DNA of 29,825 nucleotides from positions 1-29,825 of the forward strand of contig JBDRFD010000014.1 of NCBI GenBank assembly GCA_043819035.1. Direction: 5' to 3'. Under the pieces are notes generated by a model. It did no database searches. It saw only the letters and a program-made list of their open reading frames with translations, and was not told where the DNA came from. The stretch is from UBA2144 sp043819035. GTDB taxonomy: Bacteria; Patescibacteriota; Gracilibacteria; Peribacterales; Peribacteraceae. Shown here in pieces: positions 1 through 8,647 of the stretch (position 1 is the stretch's first letter; each line of letters begins with the position of its first letter). A program made the translations under genes and the position numbers.

Positions 1-10
1 CCTCAAATAT

Positions 11-240
11 CTCACCCCCGGCCCCTCTCCTTTTCTGAAAAGTTATTATCGCTTCCAATGAGATGCAAATCTATTACTTCTATCATAGGAAAAAGAGAGG
101 GGAGCTTTGTTTAACAACTAAAGAACTTTGTTTTCTTCAATAACGGAGCTCCCCTCTCCTTAGCCAACACTGCAATATTGCCACAGACAAGGTAATCCAC
201 TCGAAAAGCAACTCAGCGAAGGAGAGGGGTAGGGGGTGAG
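11..240. repeat. Nested inverted-repeat element (MITE-like)
   Basis: Bases 11-32 and 219-240 are inverted copies of a C-rich 22-mer (CTCACCCCC..CCCCTCTCCTT) that differ at only two positions. Inside them a second inverted pair, GAGAGGGGAGCT at 95-106 and its complement at 147-158, brackets an AT-rich centre. No ORF fills the interval. Ends of this type recur in intergenic DNA of many environmental bacteria and look like a non-autonomous mobile element. The transposase family is not identifiable from the ends. Nothing else is seen in the first 340 bases. Confidence 0.6.
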
Positions 241-343
241 GTCATACAGAAGGCAGAACTTAATATAAATTTGTCTCAGCAAGACTTTCTTGACGCAAAG
301 GTTGAAAAAGAGGAAATTACGCTCCTTCATTCCCCATTATCCC

Positions 344-1185
344 ATGTCTACAGTTATGTCTACAGTTCACGAAGAACTCACTGCACTACGTGATCAAGTC
401 CCGGAAGGAGCACGAAATGATGTCGATGCATGGTTGGTTGCAATTGAAGCCGATCGGTCCATAGAAGATTTAAGAACGGAAAGTGGTGTTCGTTTATGGG
501 CGATCCTTGGACATTTTGAGTCTGATACAGATATCACGGACAGACTTCATGAGTGTCATAGAAAGATTTTTGCTGTATAGAGAGATTATGAGCGAATACG
601 ACGAACATCGGGAGTTTCTTCTAGAAAGCAAACTGGATCTCAGAGAGGTGCAGGGATCTATGCTTACACAAGTGGATATTGATGTGAGGATGGCAAAGGA
701 GCGTAAAGTACCAATTTGTGGTCTGGAAACTGCAACACTTATTAATATAAAAGCTCGAAAAACACGTGAATGTATCAGAAAGATTTTCACCCGACATCTG
801 GATGAGCCGGTGCAAGCTTTTTATGCATTTGCGTGATTTTGGCGGGCGAGAGGACAAGAATGCACTTATGAATGATATGGCAAATGCGAGCGAAGAAATC
901 GCAAAAACCATTATTGCAGGTAGGCGTTATCTTTGTCTCTATCTAGTGGATATGTATTTCGGTGTTCTAGATGAACAAGAACGTGGTGATGCAGTGCGCG
1001 AAAAACTACAGGGAGATTTCGATGCTGCAGTTGCTGATTTTATGGAAAGATCGGGGCTTGAAAGGGGGCAGCTGGAGACACTCGATGCAGCTGATTGGCT
1101 TGCATTCCAACTGGGGAGGGATATGGGTTTCTTTCGCACGCCCGATTCCGGACGGGATAGCATTGGGGATGTGCCAGTAGAATAA
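344..1185 (+). pseudogene. Hypothetical gene broken by two frameshifts
   Basis: Three overlapping reading frames join into one protein of about 279 residues. Frame 2 runs from ATG 344 to a stop at 580, frame 3 continues to a stop at 836, and frame 1 continues to 1185. Both crossings fall on runs of five T (567-571 and 818-822). Removing one T from each run restores a continuous frame, reading ..HRKIF-LLYREIM.. and ..DEPVQAF-MHLRDF... The restored protein is charged and helical in character, without a signal peptide or membrane segment, and I recognise no family. Alternatives are three small overlapping genes (ATGs exist at 588 and 823), sequencing errors in the T-runs, or programmed slippage. 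It is convergent with the dehydrogenase gene that follows. Confidence 0.5.
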
Positions 1186-1267
1186 AAGCCCATCCTCGAG
1201 AACGTGTTTGAATAGATCTCTAAGTGGGCTCAGAAGTGGGGGGTCAAGATGTGAGTTGTAGTTCAAC

Positions 1268-2392
1268 CTACTTATCAGTTTTCGTGCGTGTTATCCCCCA
1301 ACCGCGCTTTTGGCATTCTTGCTCCAGCTTCATCCAATTATCATCGAGCTCATCAACACCGATATTGAATCGTACTCCCAATGTATTATCACCATGCTCG
1401 ACTTCGTGTGAGTGTATTGCGTTCATATTTAGATTACAGGATGCGAAAACGGAACTGATCTCTCCAAGCAATCCGGGATAATCTTCCTTGACTTCTAGTT
1501 TCAGGGAACAGCGCCTGAAATTCGCTCTCGCTTCCACGTGCATATCTGTCATTAAATCCATTTCCTTCCTCCATGATCCGTCCGGATCCAGTTGATCAGC
1601 AGATTCCGCAAAGTACTCAGTAAGTGCTTCACGGTCTTTGGATAACTCAACAATTGTACCTAGACTTTCTTGAATTATTTCAAGAATGCGCTGACCGAGC
1701 GGGGACTGAAGTGATGATGAAATTATTCCTGCTGAAACATCGGGGCGCTGGATTGCAACGCGGCCGGCAGCCAATTCCGTTACTCCGAAGTTTGCAGGTG
1801 CGACATTGCCTATCTCTCTAAGGCCAATTCCTTTTTCATTTAATATAATTCCGAGAGCGTCTATTACCACGCGCTGAATAAGGTGTGGTAATTGTTGGAC
1901 GATTGCCAAATCAACATGCTGAGAGAATTCGAATCTGCAAAGGCGCATATGTAATGCATTAAATAATGCCTCTGCTACTTCGGTTGCTGGTTGAGCCAAG
2001 TTACCGATTGGCATGATTATGGCATTCTGATCACGTAATGGGGTCTCGGATCGGACCATTGGGTGCGTGGAGCAAACGCTTGTTTCATCAGCAAGCGCTG
2101 TTAGGTCTTTCTCGAATCCTATCTTGCTGGTTGCGCAATCCAATACGTTTCTTCCTACAAGTAGTCCCCTTGTTTCATTTAAGATTTTTGGAATGTCATA
2201 ATCCGGAGCCGCGAAGAAGACTGTATCTGCACTTTCGATGGTACGATCACGCTCCTGATTGCTTGTATCTACCTCGATAATTTTAACCTCTGAGCCAAGC
2301 CTACTGCCGGCTCGAGCAATCTTGGCGCCCCATCCGCCACCACCGCCTATAACGGCCATGGTTTTGCCTGTGAGAGGGGATTCCTGCAGCAT
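1268..2392 (-). CDS. tyrA: Prephenate dehydrogenase with C-terminal ACT domain
   Basis: It would oxidatively decarboxylate prephenate to 4-hydroxyphenylpyruvate with NAD(P)+, the committed step to tyrosine, in the cytoplasm. The 374 residues show an N-terminal Rossmann fold (glycine-rich loop GGGGGWG near residues 16-22), His110 in CSTHPMVRSE, and the helical dimerisation domain with H159 and H170 (HVDLAIVQQLPH), as in the TyrA family. Residues ~296-365 form an ACT domain (DYPGLLGEISSVF), the usual site of feedback binding by an aromatic amino acid. A possible promoter (TATATT at 2407-2412, TTGCAT at 2428-2433) lies just upstream. A DAHP synthase gene lies 14 kb away in the same window, so both ends of the tyrosine route are present. 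The arogenate alternative cannot be excluded from sequence. Confidence 0.85.
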   Translation of the reverse strand: MLQESPLTGKTMAVIGGGGGWGAKIARAGSRLGSEVKIIEVDTSNQERDRTIESADTVFFAAPDYDIPKILNETRGLLVGRNVLDCATSKIGFEKDLTALADETSVCSTHPMVRSETPLRDQNAIIMPIGNLAQPATEVAEALFNALHMRLCRFEFSQHVDLAIVQQLPHLIQRVVIDALGIILNEKGIGLREIGNVAPANFGVTELAAGRVAIQRPDVSAGIISSSLQSPLGQRILEIIQESLGTIVELSKDREALTEYFAESADQLDPDGSWRKEMDLMTDMHVEARANFRRCSLKLEVKEDYPGLLGEISSVFASCNLNMNAIHSHEVEHGDNTLGVRFNIGVDELDDNWMKLEQECQKRGWGITRTKTDK

Positions 2393-2488
2393 AAAATGGA
2401 TGTCAAAATATACTCTTTTGGCTACTTATGCAAATAGTTGAGTGATATTAATAATACTGCACTTAATTATTATGAGCATATTTAAAAA

Positions 2489-2513
2489 GATCGCGGCGGA
2501 GTCCGCCGCGATC
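2489..2513 (-). terminator. Strong intrinsic terminator
   Basis: A perfect 11-bp stem (GATCGCGGCGG with its complement) with a three-base loop, followed on the minus strand by TTTTTAAA. It ends the transcript of the 65-residue gene upstream and insulates the dehydrogenase gene behind it. Confidence 0.85.
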
Positions 2514-2545
2514 GCAGCCCGTTTTTTACATAGGCAGCTCTAGCC

Positions 2546-2743
2546 CTACCGTTTACCGAAGAAAACGGTCACGAAGCCCCTGATACCCAAACCCCTCAGG
2601 GCATCCGATTGAGCAACGAACTTCTCTAGCTCGGCACGCACTGCTGCGGGGTCTGGCCCGTCATTCTTGACAGGCTTTTCGTCAGCTTCTGGCGGCGGTG
2701 TACCGCCATCGGCTTGTGACGACTTGGGGTCGTCTTTACACAT
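2546..2743 (-). CDS. Small hypothetical protein, 65 aa
   Basis: The start at 2743 (MCKDDPKSSQ..) is chosen because a GGAGG Shine-Dalgarno sequence sits eight bases ahead of it. An upstream ATG at 2758 overlaps that ribosome site and has none of its own. The first half is polar and proline/aspartate-rich, probably disordered. The second half (AAVRAELEKFVAQSDALRGLGIRGFV) looks helical. No family recognised, no membrane segment or signal peptide. It is followed closely by a strong terminator and lies downstream of the PEP carboxykinase gene on the same strand. Confidence 0.55.
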   Translation of the reverse strand: MCKDDPKSSQADGGTPPPEADEKPVKNDGPDPAAVRAELEKFVAQSDALRGLGIRGFVTVFFGKR

Positions 2744-2931
2744 CTTCCGTGCCTCCATGTTGAAAAACGAACGGTTGCAAGCATCCACATAGATACTTGA
2801 CAGAAGTAGGATATATGTTAATTAAAGTTAAATCAAGGCGTTTTGAGCTTGATGGGCACTCATAAAATAATGGCTTAAAAAGCCTAAAAGTTGGCATTAC
2901 AGAGCTTCTCATATGTTTCTCGTTGGTACAG

Positions 2932-4587
2932 TTATTTCCCCGGACACGCAGCTCTGATCGCAGGATCGAGAACAGTCTTTCCAAAACTCTTATCAAAAGC
3001 AGATGCAAATTCCTGGGCAAGCTCTTTTGCTTTCTTGTCATAGGCATCTTTATCTTCCCAAGTTGCTCTCGGGTCGAGTAGGGAAGTATCTACGCCTTGG
3101 CAAGATTCAGGTATTAAAACATGCCAAAGTGGATCTTCGTGATAGGGAACGTTCTCAATCTTGCCGGAGAGTACTGCGTCAACGATTGCGCGAGTTAGCG
3201 TGATGTCCATACGCGATCCTATGCCGTAAGGACCTCCGCTCCATCCGGTGTTTATCAGGTATACGTTTGAATTGTGCTTCTCCATCTTGTCGCCGAGTAG
3301 TTTCGCGTATTCCTCCGGATTTCTGGGCATAAATGGTCCGCCGAAGAAGCGGGAGAATGTTGAAACGGGAGTGGTGATACCGGCTTCCGTTCCCGCGAGC
3401 TTGCTTGTGTACCCCATCAGGAACCAGAACATCGCTTGCGGTGGCGTGAGTTTCGCTAAAGGTGGAATCACACCGTTTGCATCGGCAGTGAGGAAAACAA
3501 TTGTTTTAGGATGAGAGCCTTGCGCGTTCTCCTTATGGCTAGGCAGGAAACTGAGAGGATAAGACACGCGCGAATTCTCTGTGAACCGATCGTCATCAAG
3601 GTCAAAAGCGCCGCTCGGGTACATCATTGCATTTTCTACAATGGAGCCGTGCTCGCGGTAAGGCCTTGGAGTGAAGACTGCCTCATAGATCTGCGCTTCC
3701 TTCCGGGGATCTAGGTGAATGAGCTTGGCAAAACATCCGTTCTCGAAATTCGCGATACCGTTATCCGACCACCCATGCTCATCATCGCCAATCAGAAGGA
3801 GCTTGGGATCATTAGAAAGTGTAGTTTTCCCGGTTCCTGAGAGCCCGAGGAATAGTGTCACTTCTCCTTTCTTGTTTTCATTTGCACTGCAGTGAAGAGG
3901 TAGAATTTCGTGTTCCGGTAGGTAGTAGTTCATAACTGTGAAAAGCGTCTTCTTAATCGCTCCGCCATAAGCGATGCCGAATACGATTCCTATCTTGCGG
4001 TCGAAATCCATCGCAACGCACATATTGGCTGTCTTTCCATTAGCATCACGCAGTCTTCCGCCATACTTCTCTACAGGAATCTTTGAATAAGGAAGTGCAA
4101 TGAGTGTGAATTTTTCTCCTTTGAAGACGCTTGTTGAGAGATCTAGATCTGCGGGACGGAACATATTGTCAGAAAAGAGCGCGGAGAGAGCGCTGTCGGT
4201 AAGAACACGTAATGGAAGTGCGTAAGAAGGATCTGCACCAAGTGTGTGATTGCATGTGAAGAGTTCTTTCTTCTGCTTTAGGATATGTTCTGTATCGGCA
4301 AGAAGCATGTCAAACGTCTCAGGTTCCATCGGAATGCATGCGGGGGAACTCCAGTCGATCGTCTCCTCGGATTCCGGGCGCTTTACCATGTACGTGTCCT
4401 TTGGAATACGCCCCGTTTCACCCGATGGCATCCACGTGGCCAGTGCTCCACAGGCAGAGATGAATGCCTCTTTTTGTTCTACGCACGCTTCGATGAGCTG
4501 CGTACGCGACAATTGCTTCACGGAAGGCAGAGTAAAGAGTGCGGCAATCTGATTCTGGATTGCGGAGGGGGTTTGCGTTACTGACAT
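2932..4587 (-). CDS. pckA: Phosphoenolpyruvate carboxykinase (ATP)
   Basis: It interconverts oxaloacetate + ATP and PEP + CO2 + ADP, linking C4 acids to gluconeogenesis. PEP is also the co-substrate of the DAHP synthase encoded in this window. The 551-residue length fits the ATP-dependent family. Visible signatures are the kinase-1a P-loop FLGLSGTGKTTLS (about residue 245), the acidic GDDEHGW motif just after it, NGCFAKLIHLDP, and the C-terminal INTGWSGGPYGIGSRM segment. ATG 4587 (MSVTQTPSAIQ) is preferred to longer versions. It overlaps the stop of the aminotransferase gene by 10 bases, suggesting translational coupling in a two-gene operon. A weak hairpin (AGGCTT..AAGCC) lies after the stop. 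Confidence 0.95.
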   Translation of the reverse strand: MSVTQTPSAIQNQIAALFTLPSVKQLSRTQLIEACVEQKEAFISACGALATWMPSGETGRIPKDTYMVKRPESEETIDWSSPACIPMEPETFDMLLADTEHILKQKKELFTCNHTLGADPSYALPLRVLTDSALSALFSDNMFRPADLDLSTSVFKGEKFTLIALPYSKIPVEKYGGRLRDANGKTANMCVAMDFDRKIGIVFGIAYGGAIKKTLFTVMNYYLPEHEILPLHCSANENKKGEVTLFLGLSGTGKTTLSNDPKLLLIGDDEHGWSDNGIANFENGCFAKLIHLDPRKEAQIYEAVFTPRPYREHGSIVENAMMYPSGAFDLDDDRFTENSRVSYPLSFLPSHKENAQGSHPKTIVFLTADANGVIPPLAKLTPPQAMFWFLMGYTSKLAGTEAGITTPVSTFSRFFGGPFMPRNPEEYAKLLGDKMEKHNSNVYLINTGWSGGPYGIGSRMDITLTRAIVDAVLSGKIENVPYHEDPLWHVLIPESCQGVDTSLLDPRATWEDKDAYDKKAKELAQEFASAFDKSFGKTVLDPAIRAACPGK

Positions 4588-5924
4588 GAGCGAGAAGTGG
4601 GAAGAGAATGAGTGATTGGCGTTTTTTGTGGATCTGCAATGGAAGCACATGCTTCGTAGATATTTTCGAAGAGCTGAGCGATGTGTGCAGTGGGGAGCGA
4701 TGAATAGGCGATACGCAGGAGAGAGCCAGTTGCGATGATACCGGTGTCATACTCCGCGAGGAGCTTCTTGCGAATCACTTCCGCATCCAGGTTGTCTTGC
4801 AGTTGAATGCACATGAAGTAACCGGAGTTGAAAGGAAGCGGTGTGAAGAATTGGGTATATTTAGGATGTGAGAGAACGCGCCTCACTTCGTCGTACCTCC
4901 CGCGCATAAGTTCGTATGTTCGTTGCTTTTCTTCTGCATGTGTTGGAGAAGAAAGTGCCTGCAAGAGTGCGGATTGCGAATGGTGGCACACGTTTGAAAT
5001 GGATCCGCGCACGGCTCCTGCTGCTTTCTGTTCCAATGCGTTCGCCGATGCTTCTGTCATTCCTTTCGTTGCGAACGTAATGAATCCGACCCGTAGTCCC
5101 CATGCGTATTCTTCTTTGGTTGGGCCGTCGATTTTGACGGTGAGGATATTCTCATGGAGGTCTGCAAGTTTCGTTAGTAAGGATTCATTCTCTATACCTT
5201 CTTCGTACACGAGGCCAAAGTATGCATCGTCGAGGATCACGACGAGCTTGTCTCCCGCCTCGGCCTGCTGCTGCAGAATTCCCGTGATGGTCTGGGCTTC
5301 TTCAGTCGTCGGCGTGTATCCCGCCGGATTATTGGGGAAGTTGAGGAGAACCGTTTTTTTGCCATCGGGCTCTCTCTCCAGTGCATGGGCTAAAGCAGCC
5401 GTATCAAAAACGTCATCGTGGAATGTATTGAAAGGGACAAGCTCAGCACCGTAGCGTTCGGAGAATGTAAGATTATAGTTCCCCCAGTACTTATCGGTGA
5501 GGAGGATGCGGTCTCCGGGGTCCACGAAGAGATACCCCGCCATGTCCAGCGCGTGCGTGAGGCCGGAGGTGGCAACGGGGAGTGTGGTTGCTCCTTTAAG
5601 AGAAGGATTTTTCTCCCGCATGACTTCTTGCCACTTCTTCCTGAGCTCCTTCTTACCAAAACTTGGAGCATAGGTGAAGGTGTCTCGAGGATCTCCGTCG
5701 AAGTGTTGCGCGAGAGAGGGAAGTCTCAGTGGTGTTCCATCTTCATCGAGCGCGATGCCGATCGTCGCATTGTATGTCTTCCCCTTCGCTTCAGCCGTCT
5801 GCCCCAGAATTCCTTTGGAAGGGAAGAAGATGCGTTTGCCGCGCTGAGAGAGAAAGGAGAGCAGTTGAGGATTCTCACGTTCCAGTGTGGAATTGAGTTC
5901 CTGTGCGAGCGGGTGAAGTTCCAT
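4578..5924 (-). CDS. Class I/II PLP-dependent aminotransferase
   Basis: A fold-type I aminotransferase that would swap amino groups between an amino acid and a 2-oxo acid, using pyridoxal phosphate. Family hallmarks are the NFPNNPAGYTPT segment (substrate/PLP phosphate region), the VILDDAYFGL aspartate that pairs with the pyridine nitrogen, the Schiff-base lysine K270 in DGPTKEEYAWGLRVGF, and a late arginine in LLRIAYSS. The length of 448 residues is slightly long, with extra residues at both ends. Its gene overlaps pckA, so the two are probably co-expressed. Substrate cannot be read from sequence. An aromatic or aspartate-like role would suit the neighbouring tyrA and PEP metabolism but is inference. 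Confidence 0.85.
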   Translation of the reverse strand: MELHPLAQELNSTLERENPQLLSFLSQRGKRIFFPSKGILGQTAEAKGKTYNATIGIALDEDGTPLRLPSLAQHFDGDPRDTFTYAPSFGKKELRKKWQEVMREKNPSLKGATTLPVATSGLTHALDMAGYLFVDPGDRILLTDKYWGNYNLTFSERYGAELVPFNTFHDDVFDTAALAHALEREPDGKKTVLLNFPNNPAGYTPTTEEAQTITGILQQQAEAGDKLVVILDDAYFGLVYEEGIENESLLTKLADLHENILTVKIDGPTKEEYAWGLRVGFITFATKGMTEASANALEQKAAGAVRGSISNVCHHSQSALLQALSSPTHAEEKQRTYELMRGRYDEVRRVLSHPKYTQFFTPLPFNSGYFMCIQLQDNLDAEVIRKKLLAEYDTGIIATGSLLRIAYSSLPTAHIAQLFENIYEACASIADPQKTPITHSLPTSRSCQ

Positions 5925-6059
5925 ACGTTTAAGAGTACTAGAATGTTCTAAGAGTAGGGAAGAACGAAGGCGGGAAAAAGATGAAATTATGAAAAAGTGG
6001 CTTGAAGTAGCGAAAAACTTTGAAGGGTTGAACTTGTTTTCATTGGGTGCTTAGGGTCG

Positions 6060-6154
6060 TTGTCTGGACCGCAGATTGCTTCCACTAACTTTATATTTTC
6101 GTTAACGAGTATCTGCGTCATCTGCGTAATCAGCGCCATCTGAGGTTCAGACAA
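6060..6154. repeat. Palindromic element with TTGTCTGG / CAGACAA ends
   Basis: TTGTCTGGACC at 6060-6070 is the inverted partner of GGTTCAGACAA at 6144-6154. The interior has repeated ATCTGCGT-type words. The same ends flank a different interior at 19744-19830. It lies in the 320-base gap between the aminotransferase and Nramp-like genes. The rest of the gap is AT-rich and holds no gene. A TATCAT -10-like box at 6233-6238, just before ATG 6245, may serve the transporter. Confidence 0.55.
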
Positions 6155-6244
6155 TGAACGGATAAAGCCAACCCACTCCGCCCTTCAGGCTTCGAGGGTC
6201 AAGAAAACTAAAAAGAATAAACTAACTAGTGGTATCATGTTCCT

Positions 6245-7636
6245 ATGCCAACCCTCCCCCTCGGAAAGAAAGATCTCCCCAAACCTCTTCCTCTACGCAA
6301 ACTCATCGGTCCCAGCTTTATTCTCTTGGGACTCGGTCTTGGTAGTGGCGAAGTCATCCTCTGGCCGTACCTGACAAGTAATTACGGTCTTGGAATTGCG
6401 TGGGCAATCGTTATCGGGCTCACCATGCAGTTCTTTATAAATATGGAAGTGGAACGTTACGCTTTAATTTACGGCGAAAGCATCTTCGTCGGCTTCGCGC
6501 GGTTACTTAAACTTCTTCCCGCATGGTTCATCCTCTCGACCTTCCTTGGATTCGGCTGGCCGGGGATCGGGCTTGCAGGAGCTCTGCTTCTTTCGAAAGC
6601 GTTTGGAGTGGAGAACGTTCAAGCTTTGGGAATTGGCGTTTTCCTTTTAATTGGAGCGATACTTACGTTTGGGAAAGTGCTTTATAAAACTGTTGAGCGA
6701 TTACAAATGTGGCTGATCGGGATTGGTGTGCCGTTCATCATTGGTGTCACATTTTATCTCGCGAAGAAATCTGACTTTGTAGCACTCGGGAAGGGGATTA
6801 TGGGGCAGGGCGAAGGATTTGAGTTTCTTCCAGTTGGCATTCCACTTGCTGCGTTTCTTGGTGCACTTGCGTACTCAGGAGCTGGAGGGAATTTGAATCT
6901 TGCACAGTCCTGCTACGTTCGCGATAAAGGGTACGGAATGGGAAAGTATGCGGATAAGATCACCAGTTTGTTCCGCAAGGGCGGGAAGCAGAAGTTCTCG
7001 ATCACCGGAAATACCTTTCCTCCAACTAAGGAGAACTTAAATCGATTTAATAAATGGTGGAAAGTTATAAACCTTGAGCATCTGATTGTTTTCTGGGGAT
7101 TGGGTTTAATTACCATGTTAACTTTGGCGCTTCTGGCATATGTAACATCGTTTGGATTGGAAGGAAACGCGGAAGGGATCAACTTCGTCGTCAATGAAGC
7201 GGGGATGATTGCACAGAAAACTGTACCAATTCTGGGAATTCTCTTCTTACTCGTCACCGGAATCATGCTTTGCGCTACACAGCTTACGGTTCTCGATTCT
7301 ACAAGTCGTATTATTTCGGAGAACTTTATGCTGCTTTCACGCGGGAGTTCTTTTAATGTTTCCAAGATCTATTACAGCATTCTTTGGATTCAGATTCTAT
7401 TCGGTATCACTGTGTTTAGCCTTGGATTCGATCAACCGCTGACATTGATCATCCTTGGCGCTTCATTCAATGCATTTGCGATGTTTGTGTACTCGGGACT
7501 TCTGTTGTGGTTGAACAATAAGTTCCTAGCAAAAGCTTTGCGGCCTGCAATGTGGAGGAATCTAGTGATGTTTGCGACGTTTTTGTTCCTTGGGGTGTTT
7601 TCGTGGCTGACGATTGCTTCCAAATTGGGTCTGTAA
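6245..7636 (+). CDS. Nramp-like membrane transporter
   Basis: An integral membrane protein of 463 residues with about eleven hydrophobic helices and the overall order of the Nramp (SLC11) family of proton-coupled metal transporters. Helix 1 reads GPSFILLGLGLGSGEVILWPYL, where canonical Nramps carry DPGN. The region corresponding to helix 6 reads LAYSGAGGNLNLAQSCYVRDKGYG instead of the MPH metal-binding signature. It therefore belongs to a divergent Nramp-related clade, and the transported ion is uncertain. A polar insert of about 45 residues (KYADKITSLFRKGG..) follows helix 6. It has no convincing Shine-Dalgarno sequence and is transcribed convergently with the next gene. Confidence 0.75.
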   Translation: MPTLPLGKKDLPKPLPLRKLIGPSFILLGLGLGSGEVILWPYLTSNYGLGIAWAIVIGLTMQFFINMEVERYALIYGESIFVGFARLLKLLPAWFILSTFLGFGWPGIGLAGALLLSKAFGVENVQALGIGVFLLIGAILTFGKVLYKTVERLQMWLIGIGVPFIIGVTFYLAKKSDFVALGKGIMGQGEGFEFLPVGIPLAAFLGALAYSGAGGNLNLAQSCYVRDKGYGMGKYADKITSLFRKGGKQKFSITGNTFPPTKENLNRFNKWWKVINLEHLIVFWGLGLITMLTLALLAYVTSFGLEGNAEGINFVVNEAGMIAQKTVPILGILFLLVTGIMLCATQLTVLDSTSRIISENFMLLSRGSSFNVSKIYYSILWIQILFGITVFSLGFDQPLTLIILGASFNAFAMFVYSGLLLWLNNKFLAKALRPAMWRNLVMFATFLFLGVFSWLTIASKLGL

Positions 7637-7637
7637 A

Positions 7638-7740
7638 CACCGCGCGTCTGGTTATTTTTGGATTTACCTCCGCAGGTCGAAGACCTGCTCTGGTTTTTGA
7701 ATATTATCCATAAACCAGAGCGCGTCTTCGACGCGCGGTG
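7638..7740. terminator. Complex palindrome between convergent genes
   Basis: Outer arms CACCGCGCGTC (7638-7648) and GACGCGCGGTG (7730-7740) enclose two hairpins: GCAGGTC-gaa-GACCTGC (7672-7688), and GCTCTGGTTT (7687-7696) with its complement at 7712-7721. The position between two converging genes suggests a bidirectional terminator built from a repeat element. There is no long U-tract on either strand. Confidence 0.5.
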
Positions 7741-7744
7741 ACAA

Positions 7745-8398
7745 TTAATCAACAATATTTTTCTTCATCCCGCCCCTGAGCCAAGCAACACCTAAGTAAA
7801 CAAATGGTGTGTCCAGGATGGCGAAGGCAATTTTGAAGAGGTAGTAGGGAACGGAGAGCTGGATAATGAAGGCGAACGTGAACTTATCTGTGAGATGGTA
7901 GAACGCGATCATCATGAAGACGAAGGTATCTATGGCTTGCGAGACGAATGTAGAGAGATTGTTTCTGAGCCACAGCGCTTTGCCATGCGTCTTTTGTTTC
8001 CAAAAAGCGAACGACCACATGTCGTGCAGTTGCGCGAGAGCGAATGCAACTACACTGGCAACCATGATGCGCATCGAGGATCCAAAGACGAGCCTGTATT
8101 CTTCGTTGTATGTGAAGCGCGCGTTTGGCGGAAGCCAAATGAAGAATCCTGTGAAGAGGAAGACAATGATTATTGTAAGTACGCCGGTTAAGATGAAGTG
8201 CTTCACAACTTCTTTTCCATACACCTCTTCTACAATGTCTGTAATGAGGAAGGTAAGGGGCACCATAAAAATACCAACTGAGACAGAGATGCCAATGAGC
8301 GTTGTGATCTTATTTCCAAGAAGGTTCATTCCTATCAGGAGTCCAATGAATAAACCGAATAGTAAGTGTAGCTTGAAACTGCATGTTTGATCTGACAT
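7745..8398 (-). CDS. yhhQ: Queuosine precursor transporter (YhhQ/VUT family)
   Basis: A 217-residue membrane protein with about six hydrophobic helices. Characteristic family features are GNKITTL near the first helix, FLITDIVEEVYGKE at the end of helix 2, and FWKQKTHGKALWLRNNLSTFVSQAIDTFVF in the middle. The last contains the conserved RNN..ST..SQ..D pattern. YhhQ proteins import 7-cyano-/7-aminomethyl-deazaguanine for queuosine tRNA modification, which suits an organism unlikely to make the precursor itself. The start at 8398 (MSDQTCSFKLHL) is chosen because the upstream extension is proline-rich and non-conserved in character. No Shine-Dalgarno sequence is visible. Confidence 0.85.
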   Translation of the reverse strand: MSDQTCSFKLHLLFGLFIGLLIGMNLLGNKITTLIGISVSVGIFMVPLTFLITDIVEEVYGKEVVKHFILTGVLTIIIVFLFTGFFIWLPPNARFTYNEEYRLVFGSSMRIMVASVVAFALAQLHDMWSFAFWKQKTHGKALWLRNNLSTFVSQAIDTFVFMMIAFYHLTDKFTFAFIIQLSVPYYLFKIAFAILDTPFVYLGVAWLRGGMKKNIVD

Positions 8399-8429
8399 AA
8401 GGCAGGGGGGAGATGTTGGGAGCATTCTA

Positions 8430-8545
8430 GATGGTATATAAGGCAAAAAAAGAAAAAAAGGCAAAAAAGGATTCTCTGCTCGGTTCTGTGCATCATTTAT
8501 CATTTTCCCTTTTTTGCTTCTTATTCCTTTTTTTCTTTACAAAAT
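8430..8545. repeat. Low-complexity A-rich / T-rich inverted stretch
   Basis: GGCAAAAAAAGAAAAAAAGGC words at about 8440-8470 are mirrored by a pyrimidine stretch (CCCTTTTTTGC.. and CCTTTTTTTC) at 8505-8540. The RNA would fold into a loose A:U hairpin. It lies in the divergent gap between yhhQ and the Tyr-rich protein gene and probably overlaps the promoters of both. A similar element lies at 25700-25802. Confidence 0.4.
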
Positions 8546-8625
8546 GTAGAATGAACTTCTAATAATCTCATAACACCAATAGACGCTGTTATTGTCCAGA
8601 GATGAAACTTGCGAGCACATGTCAA

Positions 8626-8647
8626 AGGGAGTTAGCTAACCCTCCCT
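8626..8647 (+). promoter_or_regulatory. Hairpin abutting the start codon
   Basis: AGGGAG (8626-8631) pairs with CTCCCT (8642-8647), with the palindrome GTTAGCTAAC at the loop. The 3' arm touches the ATG at 8648, and the only purine-rich candidate ribosome site (AGGGAG) is locked in the 5' arm. This could limit translation of the secreted Tyr-rich protein. Confidence 0.4.

Noticed and set aside
2426..2478. Ile-rich short ORF (MLIIIKCSIINITQLFA) upstream of tyrA that could be another leader peptide
   Set aside because: It lies just after a terminator of the preceding gene with no second terminator or antiterminator between it and tyrA, and AT-rich DNA produces Ile codons by chance.
2759..2931. 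Leader peptide and attenuator before the 65-residue gene
   Set aside because: The only hairpin near the start is weak and the short ORFs present show no amino acid bias; the gene instead has a normal GGAGG ribosome site.
4828..5454. 208-codon open frame antisense to the aminotransferase gene
   Set aside because: The minus-strand frame encodes a complete aminotransferase with all motifs; the plus-strand product has no family character. The same applies to 5418-5951.
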